From a virus: a stretch of DNA of 22,332 nt. Shown one piece after another: positions 1 to 6,063 of this stretch. Positions within the stretch are counted from its first letter, which is position 1. Each line of letters opens with the position of its first letter. Where the stretch lies: the IMG/VR virus record IMGVR_UViG_3300035659_000108, positions 1 through 22,332 of that record. One strand, 5' to 3'. The notes below the pieces were generated by a model that had not been told where the DNA came from, made no database searches, and saw only the letters and a list, made by a program, of their open reading frames with translations. Position numbers and translations under genes: made by a program.

Positions 1-343
1 TGACGAGCGGGGCTTGCTTGGCGAGTTGTTCCTCAAGATTGATGTTCTTTTCCAGAAGCGACCCAAAGTTATCGTCCATCAGCCTGTTTCTCTCGCAGAC
101 CTTGGCGAGTTGGGCCTCGGCTTTCTCTGCGCGGGCCTTCTGTTCCTCGTAATCTTCCCTGACCGAATCAAAACCTGCGTGGAAATAGTTGTTGTCCTTC
201 CGTAGCAGTTCGACCTCGGCCCGCAGGGAGGAGTAGTCCTTAACGACACGGCGAAGGACAATAAGTGCTTGAACTGAATCCCCCGTATGCCATTCACTCT
301 CTAAAATCTCGATAGCCGACTGTGCTGATAGCGGGGCGGTCAT
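1..343 (-). CDS. Coiled-coil protein, partial (C-terminus outside window)
   Basis: The reading frame starts at ATG 343 (MTAPLSAQSAIEILESEW) and stays open for 114 codons to the window edge, so the C-terminus is missing. The first 30 residues look globular. From about residue 40 the chain is rich in E, K, R, Q, A and L with heptad-like spacing (for example EDYEEQKARAEKAEAQLAKV, then LLEKNINLEEQLAKQ), which points to a long coiled coil. The start overlaps the stop of the upstream phosphoribosyltransferase gene as ATGA, the same coupling used throughout this operon. I recognise no family; a structural or scaffold-like role is possible but is not shown by the sequence. Confidence 0.75.
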   Translation of the reverse strand, partial: MTAPLSAQSAIEILESEWHTGDSVQALIVLRRVVKDYSSLRAEVELLRKDNNYFHAGFDSVREDYEEQKARAEKAEAQLAKVCERNRLMDDNFGSLLEKNINLEEQLAKQAPLV

Positions 344-846
344 TTTGGTATCCCGTAAATAGCTCCGAAGTCTCGATAAGGACCCATTCCATAGCCTGTT
401 AAGAAGAATGGGCCTTTCTGTAGAAATCCCACATGGTCGCACTCAAAGAGACCTGCAGTCGTATTAGCTACTAATGCACAACGAATTAACTGCTTTGTCC
501 ATGGCTCTAAATATCCTCTCATGAAGGCTAATGTAAGTCCCTTCTCAACACACACGTCTAAGACAAGATGCGTATAGTGAGAATTCAGATTTACTGTATA
601 CTGGCTATCCTTACTCATAAGCCGCGGTGGATATACCTTTCCTGCGCTATATCCTCTAGAGATTGGTAAGAATGTTATCTTGGATATCTTACCCCCATAT
701 ACCCGAATAAAGTCCGCTGCGAACATAAAACCCCCATCCATGATCACGTGAACATGAAGAGCGGCCTTGGCTTGCTTCTCTATAGCTTCGGCGAGTTGTA
801 AGACCTTACGTTTGATCTTTGTCTGTGTATAGAGTTGCTCCATCAT
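340..846 (-). CDS. HPRT-like phosphoribosyltransferase (type I PRTase fold)
   Basis: This 168-residue protein resembles hypoxanthine-guanine phosphoribosyltransferases, which join a purine base to PRPP. Visible landmarks in order are a pyrophosphate-loop-like MDGG at 36-39, a flexible-loop-like SRGYSAG at 63-69, a degenerate PRPP motif LDVCVEKGLTL at 96-106, and a C-terminal HPRT block from DHVGF (137-141) through GYG (151-153) to YRDF (157-160). The second acidic residue of the PRPP motif is V, the catalytic-base position is E, the purine-site Lys position appears to be N, and the Mg-binding Asp of the GYALD motif is G. It follows folE with an ATGA overlap in an operon with queE and queC. 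I infer that it ribosylates preQ0 or a related base, like ToyH of toyocamycin clusters. It could instead be a divergent purine-salvage enzyme or be inactive. Confidence 0.7.
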   Translation of the reverse strand: MMEQLYTQTKIKRKVLQLAEAIEKQAKAALHVHVIMDGGFMFAADFIRVYGGKISKITFLPISRGYSAGKVYPPRLMSKDSQYTVNLNSHYTHLVLDVCVEKGLTLAFMRGYLEPWTKQLIRCALVANTTAGLFECDHVGFLQKGPFFLTGYGMGPYRDFGAIYGIPK

Positions 847-1391
847 ATGCGTCTCGCTAGAGCCATGAACTCTTCACGCGGTGCTGGTAAATCTAGAAAG
901 ACGCCACGCATAGCGGATGTGGCAACGCAACCTGATGTTTTCGCCCCTCGTATCTGCATACAGGCGTGGTCGCCGTATACGAGTACAGCGGAGCCAAGAG
1001 GTTTTGGCCGAACCTTCATTAGCTCGTCCGCTAAGGAGTCCGTAAAACTCTCTTGCAGTAGCGGTTCCTCGAAGTGCGTCTGGATAAGCCGTATCAGCTT
1101 CGATAAACCCAACACGGCGCCCTGAGGTAAATAGGCGCAGCTGATGTCTAGTTTCACAGGAAGCAGATGGTGAGGACAAAAGGTATAGTCGATGTGGTGG
1201 AGCAACGTTATCATCTGCTTGCGATCCTCTTCGAAAGAGGTCTGGGTGTAAGGTCTTGGCTTGAACATTTCGGCGTAGAACTTCGCTACACGCTTCGGAG
1301 TTTCTATATAGTTCTGATCTGCTGTCCATTGTTTACCGAGTAGACCCTCGAGGATCAACTCGACTCCTTTCTCAATCTTTTTCCGATTCAT
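843..1391 (-). CDS. folE: GTP cyclohydrolase I (FolE, type IA)
   Basis: FolE converts GTP to 7,8-dihydroneopterin triphosphate and formate, the first step of folate and of queuosine/preQ0 synthesis. The 182-residue protein carries the family signatures: ETPKRVAKFY at 30-39, FCPHHLLP at 71-78 with zinc ligands C72 and H75, GLSKLIRL at 95-102, LQE at 112-114, and HACMQIRG at 142-149 with the third zinc ligand C144. It lacks the longer N-terminal extension of the E. coli enzyme (about 220 aa). The usual AQRPQ segment reads FEEPL, a departure from the common sequence. The start has a GAGGAG site 4 nt upstream. It lies between queE and the phosphoribosyltransferase, so a role in deazaguanine synthesis is much more likely than folate supply. 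Confidence 0.93.
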   Translation of the reverse strand: MNRKKIEKGVELILEGLLGKQWTADQNYIETPKRVAKFYAEMFKPRPYTQTSFEEDRKQMITLLHHIDYTFCPHHLLPVKLDISCAYLPQGAVLGLSKLIRLIQTHFEEPLLQESFTDSLADELMKVRPKPLGSAVLVYGDHACMQIRGAKTSGCVATSAMRGVFLDLPAPREEFMALARRI

Positions 1392-1399
1392 CTGTCTCC

Positions 1400-1618
1400 T
1401 CAGTAACCATCAAAGGTGTAGGCTGACCGATTCTCTAACCTAGTTTCATCTACTAGGTCCTTGAACCTGGGAGTAGGAAAGTCATAATGAAATTGACACA
1501 ATGCGACCTTTGGAGTTATAAATGTCCACCAATGAGTTGCTTGGAAGATACAACCTAGTACAGAGCAGACTTCATCAGGGATGTTCTTATCTGCTACAGG
1601 GTAGAGATGTACCTTCAT
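1400..1618 (-). CDS. Small protein between queE and folE, unknown function
   Basis: This encodes 72 residues (MKVHLYPVADKNIPDEVC...). The start overlaps the queE stop as ATGA and the gene ends 8 nt before folE, so it is translated as part of the same polycistron. It contains three cysteines (18, 23, 41) and several aromatic residues, including a HWWTF stretch and CQFHYDF. No signal peptide or membrane helix is apparent. It is too short, and lacks the histidine pattern, to be QueD (about 120 aa), the enzyme missing from this set. Its position inside the preQ0 genes suggests a link with that pathway, but I do not recognise the family. Confidence 0.75.
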   Translation of the reverse strand: MKVHLYPVADKNIPDEVCSVLGCIFQATHWWTFITPKVALCQFHYDFPTPRFKDLVDETRLENRSAYTFDGY

Positions 1619-2202
1619 TTGAGACCCAGTAACTTATGTAACTGAACACTCAAGAGAAGTTTACCGTTGCCCCGCTTGATATACTCTAAACACTTTTGTA
1701 GAGCCTTCTTGTTAATCGAGAGCCGATTGTTGACTGGTTGGACATAGTGCCTGACGTCAAAGAGAAGTGTCTTTGGTAGAATGTCGTCTAACTTCCACAA
1801 CGGCACTAACCACTTTATTTCATCGGCCCTATAATAGAGCGACATGAGTGGAGGCTTTCTCGGTTTAGGAGATAGACTTACCCAATCAACGACACCACCC
1901 TTAAGGTTTCGGGTGCCGTTCGTCTCTAGGTGGATAATAAACCCCCCGTTACTTAAAGTCCAAGTTAACTCCGCAATATCCTGCTCTAGAGGTTCCCCGC
2001 CCGTAATAACCACTCTACGACTGTACTTAGGGTCAAGGCGGTCGATAATCTGCTTTGTACTTAGAGCCTCTCTTTCTTTAATGTCTGTGTCACAAAACTT
2101 ACAGCCCATTGAGCACCCGGCTAACCTTACGAAGTTAACCGGGTGCCCAACGAACCGTCCTTCACCCTGTAGCGACGTGAAGATCTCGACTACAGAGTAC
2201 AT
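1615..2202 (-). CDS. queE: 7-carboxy-7-deazaguanine synthase (QueE), radical SAM
   Basis: QueE is a radical-SAM enzyme that converts 6-carboxy-5,6,7,8-tetrahydropterin to 7-carboxy-7-deazaguanine. The 195-residue protein starts with the typical VVEIFTSLQGEG (4-15), followed by FVRLAGC and the cluster motif CSMGCKFCDT, with C30, C34 and C37 as CX3CX2C ligands of the 4Fe-4S cluster. ITGGEPLEQ (66-74) is the glycine-rich SAM-binding segment, and LETNGT (92-97) and LSPKPRKP follow as in known QueE proteins. The start lies 6 nt after the DUF669 gene with only a weak Shine-Dalgarno site, so translational coupling is likely. It works with folE and queC of the same operon. Its substrate needs QueD, which is not in the window. 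Confidence 0.95.
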   Translation of the reverse strand: MYSVVEIFTSLQGEGRFVGHPVNFVRLAGCSMGCKFCDTDIKEREALSTKQIIDRLDPKYSRRVVITGGEPLEQDIAELTWTLSNGGFIIHLETNGTRNLKGGVVDWVSLSPKPRKPPLMSLYYRADEIKWLVPLWKLDDILPKTLLFDVRHYVQPVNNRLSINKKALQKCLEYIKRGNGKLLLSVQLHKLLGLK

Positions 2203-2208
2203 CGGATC

Positions 2209-2577
2209 TTAGAGCTGGAAGAAGGATTGAACCTTCGTCCGCTCTTTCCCCTCGTAGGTCTCTGCAACGAGAGCGACCCCGAGTTCCTGTCCTTCGAGCT
2301 CTGAAGAGTCGAAGTCCATACGTCCGGTCATATCGAGACCGCACGCCTCTGCGAGCTGCCGGAGCTTCCACAGACTGTTGGCCTGGAGCATGACGTTCGT
2401 CCAGACCTTCCGCCCAATAAAGGGCTCCTGGGTCAGAGTGATCTCGACCTGCCAATAAGCCTTGTGGTCAGGCTGCTTGGAGATCTTCTCTTCGACCTTG
2501 TCGATCCGACCCATGTACTTTCCCGGCTCGATGATGTTTACGGCCTCATCGAAGTTGCCGTCGATCCTGGGTGACAT
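2209..2577 (-). CDS. DUF669-like protein, probable ssDNA-binding partner of the Sak4-like ATPase
   Basis: The 122-residue protein has the pattern of phage DUF669 proteins: an N-terminal IIEPGKYMGRIDKVEEKISK segment, a central beta-rich AYWQVEITLTQEPFIGRKVW, then LRQLAEACGL. These proteins commonly sit beside a RecA-fold phage ATPase, as here, where the ATPase gene ends 18 nt upstream; they are thought to bind single-stranded DNA or assist annealing. That role comes from genomic association and not from a catalytic motif. The sequence is notably GC-richer than its neighbours in wobble positions. An AGGAGG-type site lies upstream of the ATG at 2577. The gene ends with QSFFQL, an acidic/aromatic tail only loosely like those of SSB proteins. 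Confidence 0.75.
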   Translation of the reverse strand: MSPRIDGNFDEAVNIIEPGKYMGRIDKVEEKISKQPDHKAYWQVEITLTQEPFIGRKVWTNVMLQANSLWKLRQLAEACGLDMTGRMDFDSSELEGQELGVALVAETYEGKERTKVQSFFQL

Positions 2578-2595
2578 ACGTCCTCCTATAAAGAT

Positions 2596-3324
2596 TTAAG
2601 ACTTAGAGACTTTAGCCCAGATAACGTTGAAATCTGGAACCTCTAAACGGTCTAGTACCCCTGTACGATCCTTAGCTTGCGGATACATACCTTCGGGTTG
2701 CGTCAACAGTGAACGAGTGATCTTGTGAGACTGAATGTCTGTCTTGCTCCGAAGATGAAATACGCAGTCAAAGAGCGCACCTGCTTCACCATACAACTTA
2801 CCAGGTAACGAAGGTCCGTAAGTTAACTTGCCGGTATCTTCGTCCTTGTTGAATCCTTCCTCAGCAGTCACAACAACATGCATCGGCAAATCCAACACCT
2901 TACGAAATAGTTGTCTCGTTCGTTCGATGACCTGCATCCAGTCTTGTAGCTGAGCCATATCATGACCGGACGCCTTAATCGTGGACTCTACGATCATACG
3001 AGCTGCCTCAGTAGCCGTATCCAACACAATCGTGCTGAACTCGGACACGTTCTCGTAGATAACACACTGCAACAGATCGTTGTAATCCTTCGGTTGATAC
3101 GATGATACCCCCTTATTCCGCACCGTCAACATACCGCCTTGACAGTCTATGAACAACGGATTGGGGAACGTGCCTGCGAACCAGGTCTTGCCTCCGCCAG
3201 GAGCAGCATACACTAGAACGGTTAGCCGAGATGGCGGGCCTGGTAAGACTTTCTGGATGTTCAACTTCCGACCAGGAACAGTTGACATCTTTAGATCTTT
3301 GACGTCTGTTCTTACACCATTCAT
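2596..3324 (-). CDS. Sak4-like RecA-fold ATPase (AAA_24 / phage nucleotide-binding family)
   Basis: The protein has 242 residues. Its Walker A motif AAPGGGKT is at 40-47, preceded by the hydrophobic strand RLTVLVY, and its Walker B strand FSTIVLDT ends at D102. The downstream HVVVTAEE and YGPSLPGKLYGEAGALFD segments are typical of the phage AAA_24/Sak4 group. These are short RecA-core proteins used in phage recombination, usually with a DUF669 or SSB partner, which is the next gene here. The assigned start ATG 3324 overlaps the stop of the membrane-protein gene as ATGA. An internal Met13 is an alternative start, but neither has a strong Shine-Dalgarno site. I infer a role in strand annealing or replication-linked recombination, alongside the PD-(D/E)XK nuclease two genes upstream. 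Confidence 0.85.
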   Translation of the reverse strand: MNGVRTDVKDLKMSTVPGRKLNIQKVLPGPPSRLTVLVYAAPGGGKTWFAGTFPNPLFIDCQGGMLTVRNKGVSSYQPKDYNDLLQCVIYENVSEFSTIVLDTATEAARMIVESTIKASGHDMAQLQDWMQVIERTRQLFRKVLDLPMHVVVTAEEGFNKDEDTGKLTYGPSLPGKLYGEAGALFDCVFHLRSKTDIQSHKITRSLLTQPEGMYPQAKDRTGVLDRLEVPDFNVIWAKVSKS

Positions 3325-3704
3325 TTGATCAGACCTCCTCGCCTCAGCAGATGAACGTAGCTCGTTACTTGGATACGGGACGTTTCGTCGAAGTCATGAA
3401 GTTGTAACCACTCTGATAACCTCGCATACCTAGCTGATAACGTTAGTCCTAATATCTCTGTACAGAACTCCTGCCACTTCTTGTCCTTAACAGCGTCTTT
3501 CATGTCTTTCTGTAATAAGGGTCTTACGACCTCTAAGGCGCTCCAATTTAGATTGTTCAATGTTTGTACCCACCTTGTAATCTGAGTTTGCTCTATGTCT
3601 CGACTACTTCTCTCGATATAACCAACGACGATGAAGCAGTCTAAGAGGAAGACAATGACGAGAAGCCCGAGGGCTCGATAGACATCTTCGTTAAAAAGCC
3701 TCAT
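3321..3704 (-). CDS. Small membrane-anchored protein, unknown function
   Basis: The 127-residue protein begins MRLFNEDVYRALG and continues with one strongly hydrophobic segment at about 12-28 (LGLLVIVFLLDCFIVVG), a clear single transmembrane helix or uncleaved anchor. The remaining 95 residues are soluble and helical (WVQTLNNLNWSALEVVRPLL, then ARYARLSEWLQLHDF). The start overlaps the nuclease stop as ATGA and has a GAGGATA site just upstream. Its gene is sandwiched between a Cas4-like nuclease and a Sak4-like ATPase, so it may tether part of that machinery to the membrane. That is inference from position only. I know no named family for it. Confidence 0.75.
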   Translation of the reverse strand: MRLFNEDVYRALGLLVIVFLLDCFIVVGYIERSSRDIEQTQITRWVQTLNNLNWSALEVVRPLLQKDMKDAVKDKKWQEFCTEILGLTLSARYARLSEWLQLHDFDETSRIQVTSYVHLLRRGGLIK

Positions 3705-4540
3705 GTATCCTCTTCGACCTCTGTATAGTCTGGTTCACGATGTTTGAAGAGGGCATCATGATCGACAATCTTACCTTGACACATCTCGAAGTAGTCACAT
3801 GTTCGGTTATACCGAACACATTCACCAAAGTGCATCAAGAATGCTTCACGGTCTCCCTCGACAGTTAGCTTTTCGATGATATCAGCTTGCTTCGTTACTT
3901 GTTCGACGCACTCACTAATTTGAAAGTCAGTGTGCATAATCACTTCTCGGGCGAACTCTACCTTATCTAGAGCACGAGACTTCTTGATAGCGTTAATAAT
4001 TACGCCCTTCGGAACTATGTTCATGTGGATGCCGATCGCATAGATGTAAAGCTTGGGTTGTGCGTCCATATAGAATTTACGGAAGAAGGTCGAGCCTAGT
4101 TGGGACGTTGTTTTCGTCTCAAGTAGCCAGGGGTACCCTCTCCAGGATACAACACCATCCGCCTGGAAGAAGAATACGTGTGAGCCCATAGGTACAGAGC
4201 CTCTAACTTCCGGAGCCAGAGGTGTCCATGCTTCTGAAGCATAATGGTCGGTATACCAGACCAAGATTTGCTTCGCATAGGCCTCTTGCTGGCTTAATTC
4301 AGCCAACTCGGCCTGAAGCCATGAGTGTTGACTCCGAGATTCGTCAAAGGATGCGGCTACTTGGGCGCCGACTTCGGCTCGACCCACTCCACTGTAGTGC
4401 GATGCAAGACCACGATGAACGGCTCGCCCAACCAAGAGTGGAACAGCCTCTCGGTTAGGCACAAGATTCTCGACGAAGCGATAGTAGTAGAATCGAGGAC
4501 AACGATGATAGGCCTGGATCCGAGAGTTATTGAAGTGCAT
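3701..4540 (-). CDS. PD-(D/E)XK nuclease, Cas4/RecB-like with probable 4Fe-4S cluster
   Basis: The 279-residue protein carries the complete RecB/Cas4 nuclease signature: an N-terminal SRIQAYHRCPRFYYYRF with C14, GRAVHRGL with H42, ADGVV with D128, LLETKTTSQ with E141 and K143, and the QPKLYIYAI helix (Q161 and Y165, motif QxxxY). Three more cysteines, C241, C248 and C254, lie near the C-terminus. One N-terminal and three C-terminal cysteines are the arrangement that binds a 4Fe-4S cluster in Cas4 and AddB. The expected activity is exonuclease or end processing during phage recombination. It shares a TAATG junction with the preceding gene. No cas1/cas2 or CRISPR repeat is nearby, so a CRISPR role is unlikely. 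Confidence 0.88.
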   Translation of the reverse strand: MHFNNSRIQAYHRCPRFYYYRFVENLVPNREAVPLLVGRAVHRGLASHYSGVGRAEVGAQVAASFDESRSQHSWLQAELAELSQQEAYAKQILVWYTDHYASEAWTPLAPEVRGSVPMGSHVFFFQADGVVSWRGYPWLLETKTTSQLGSTFFRKFYMDAQPKLYIYAIGIHMNIVPKGVIINAIKKSRALDKVEFAREVIMHTDFQISECVEQVTKQADIIEKLTVEGDREAFLMHFGECVRYNRTCDYFEMCQGKIVDHDALFKHREPDYTEVEEDT

Positions 4541-4812
4541 TAGTTTCGGTCTCGAAGATTGGTGTTGACGATCACATTCGGCTTTTCGATAAGATCGTCC
4601 TGTTCCTTCGCCCCGAAGATCATTACTTTCCAGTCATCGTCCAGAGGAGAGTTGTTGTGAGTAATGTTCATGATCTGTGTAATCTGATACCCGTCTTTCT
4701 CGAGAGTATCGATCGCGATGTTGAGCGCGTCTTCTGCGTTCTTTATCCCGTGTTGGAACACAAGACGAGTACGCATTACCATTTTGTGGGGTTGTCCGGG
4801 TAGTGGACTCAT
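4540..4812 (-). CDS. Small protein downstream of queC, unknown function
   Basis: I place the start at ATG 4812, which forms an ATGA overlap with the queC stop and gives 90 residues (MSPLPGQPHKMVMRTR...). The same frame extends 87 nt further back to another ATG at 4899, but that part lies inside queC, so the overlapped junction is the better choice. The product looks like a small alpha/beta protein: RTRLVFQHGIKNAEDALNIA, then DTLEKDGYQITQIM, and an acidic linker before WKVMIFGAKE. There is no recognisable catalytic motif, signal peptide or membrane helix. Being coupled to queC suggests co-expression with deazaguanine synthesis; a direct role is unproven. Confidence 0.75.
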   Translation of the reverse strand: MSPLPGQPHKMVMRTRLVFQHGIKNAEDALNIAIDTLEKDGYQITQIMNITHNNSPLDDDWKVMIFGAKEQDDLIEKPNVIVNTNLRDRN

Positions 4813-5513
4813 TTCTTGGGGCCTCCTTCGTTTTGTAGTTTGGTCAAGAGCGGATCGTCCATACCATTTACTTGGAATGCTTGGCTTCTTCTGAGACATG
4901 CGTCACACTTTCCACAAGGAGATTTACCGCCCTGGTAACAGGACCAAGTAAGTTCATAGGGAACTTTGAGATCCTTTCCGAGACGAACGATTCCCCCCTT
5001 ATCAAAGTGTAAGAGTGGAACCCAAAGAGCCATTGGTGAGGCTAATCCTCGGATAGCAGCTAGTTCCATCTGTTCGAGAAACTCGAGCCGACAGTCTGGG
5101 TAGCCCGGATAATCTTCTTGGTGCGCTCCCATTGCTACAATCGTACAACTGAGGGCGTAAGCGTAGCTAAAGGCGATAGATAGAAAGACCATATTGCGCC
5201 CCGGTTTCCAAGAGTCGGGGAGAAGCATACCTGGAACACGTGAGACTCCTAGTGGCTTATCGTCCTTACGAAGCCCAGGAAGTGCCTCAAGGGCGTTGAT
5301 GGAGCGTACGATTGATGTTGCTCGATAATACTTCGCGAGCTCTTTGACGTTCTCGAGTTCCCGAACATGCTTTTGTCCATAGTCAAAGGAGAGTGTAAAC
5401 AGCTCTCCATGGGTGTTCTCTCGAGCAAGCGCCAAGACAGTGGCGCTATCAAGTCCTCCGCTTAAGACCACGAGGGTGTGTCTAGAAGCAGCAGGACCGA
5501 TGTGTGTAAACAT
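4809..5513 (-). CDS. queC: 7-cyano-7-deazaguanine synthase (QueC)
   Basis: QueC uses ATP and ammonia to convert 7-carboxy-7-deazaguanine to 7-cyano-7-deazaguanine (preQ0). The 234-residue protein has the ATP-pyrophosphatase P-loop SGGLDS at 18-23, SFDYGQKH at 42-49, the PGRN motif at 104-107, the substrate segment YPGYPDCR (135-142), and the zinc-binding knuckle with C192, C200, C203 and C206 (SCYQGGKSPCGKCDAC). Length and motif order match stand-alone QueC. It is not a Gat-QueC fusion. The ATG at 5513 has an AAAGGATG site upstream, and the gene opens the operon just after a strong hairpin at 5572-5608. Its preQ0 product is the likely substrate of the phosphoribosyltransferase at the far end of the operon. 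Confidence 0.96.
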   Translation of the reverse strand: MFTHIGPAASRHTLVVLSGGLDSATVLALARENTHGELFTLSFDYGQKHVRELENVKELAKYYRATSIVRSINALEALPGLRKDDKPLGVSRVPGMLLPDSWKPGRNMVFLSIAFSYAYALSCTIVAMGAHQEDYPGYPDCRLEFLEQMELAAIRGLASPMALWVPLLHFDKGGIVRLGKDLKVPYELTWSCYQGGKSPCGKCDACLRRSQAFQVNGMDDPLLTKLQNEGGPKK

Positions 5514-5571
5514 TCGTCATCCTTTCAATGTCGCAATTGATTCTGTATACGGCTCGTGTGTAAGGAAAAAG

Positions 5572-5608
5572 AAAGAGAGAGTCGCTCGTCTGAAACGACT
5601 CTCTCTTT
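5572..5608 (-). terminator. Intrinsic terminator hairpin upstream of queC
   Basis: A perfect 13-bp stem (5572-5584 with 5596-5608) encloses an 11-nt loop. On the minus strand the hairpin is followed by CTTTTTCC, a U-rich tract, so it should end transcripts coming from 5640 and above. The plus-strand side also has a short T run (TTTT), so it may work in both directions. It separates the middle block from the queC operon; a weak TATACA -10-like sequence near 5545-5550 might restart transcription, but I see no convincing -35. Confidence 0.8.
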
Positions 5609-5639
5609 TCTCACAGTAGCTGACTGCTTCCTAGGTCCC

Positions 5640-5876
5640 TCAGACGATCCCTTTTTCCTTGGCGAGTCTGAGGATGGCCTTCTCCCGGGCGTACTTCTTG
5701 GCGCGGTACTCTTTCTGCTTCTCGAGCGCCTCAGGAGTCTTCTCCTTGTGGTAGCTCTTACGCTTCTCCACTGCGGCGAGGATCTTGCGAGCCTCGGCTT
5801 CCAGGGTCTCCGGGTCCATGTTTTCCACTTCCGTGAGGATCTGTTCGTTCAGTTCCTCGTCAAGAATGTCCTTCAT
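5640..5876 (-). CDS. Small highly charged protein of the AKxxG[IL] paralog family
   Basis: The 78-residue protein is almost entirely E, K, R, A and L and probably helical. The N-terminal half is acidic (DEELNEQILTEVENMDPETL), while the C-terminal half is basic and ends EYRAKKYAREKAILRLAKEKGIV. That ending aligns with the C-termini of three other small proteins here (8896-9102, 10254-10430, 10576-10755), making it the longest and most diverged member of the family. The start has a strong GGAGG site 6 nt upstream and overlaps the preceding stop as ATGA. A basic helical C-terminus could bind nucleic acid or a host protein; no function is known to me. Transcription should end at the hairpin at 5572-5608. 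Confidence 0.8.
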   Translation of the reverse strand: MKDILDEELNEQILTEVENMDPETLEAEARKILAAVEKRKSYHKEKTPEALEKQKEYRAKKYAREKAILRLAKEKGIV

Positions 5877-6063
5877 TGAGGACCTCCTTCATTAGATTTA
5901 TCATCAAGGCCTTCTGCTCTGAAGTCCAAGTCGCCTTGAACCCCAACTCTTCCAGCCTCTTCGATAGCCGTACGATCTCCGACGAGTTCTTCGACAGGTA
6001 AGCTTGATACAAGTAGTTGGTGATCCGGGAGATAAGAATATCCTGTGGGGATCTCTCTGTCAA
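5860..6063 (-). other. Alternative +1 reading frame inside the preceding gene, candidate overlapping gene or frameshift product
   Basis: From about 6063 (a TTG codon) to the TGA at 5860 the +1 frame encodes up to 67 residues with strong coding character: ILISRITNYLYQAYLSKNSS, then EIVRLSKRLEELGFKATW and EQKALMINLMKEVL. The segment TNYLYQAYLSKNSSEIVRLS with KRLEELGF resembles residues 19-46 of the overlapping frame (TDLAKAWERQDCALIQRLS with ERLPEGF), as if two repeats of one domain were encoded in different frames. I see no Shine-Dalgarno site for a TTG start. A sequencing indel, a programmed frameshift, or a true overlapping gene would each explain it. Confidence 0.4.

Noticed and set aside
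874-1329. 151-codon frame overlapping folE on the same strand
   Set aside because: An Arg/Ser-rich out-of-frame shadow of a gene with all FolE motifs.
1400-1618. QueD (6-carboxytetrahydropterin synthase)
   Set aside because: The product is only 72 residues and lacks the histidine triad pattern of QueD.
3701-4540. CRISPR-associated Cas4
   Set aside because: The nuclease has Cas4-like residues, but there is no CRISPR repeat array and no cas1/cas2 gene; phage recombination nucleases share the same signature.
4813-4899. N-terminal extension of the small gene after queC to ATG 4899
   Set aside because: It would overlap queC by 91 nt; ATG 4812 forms the ATGA junction used throughout the operon.
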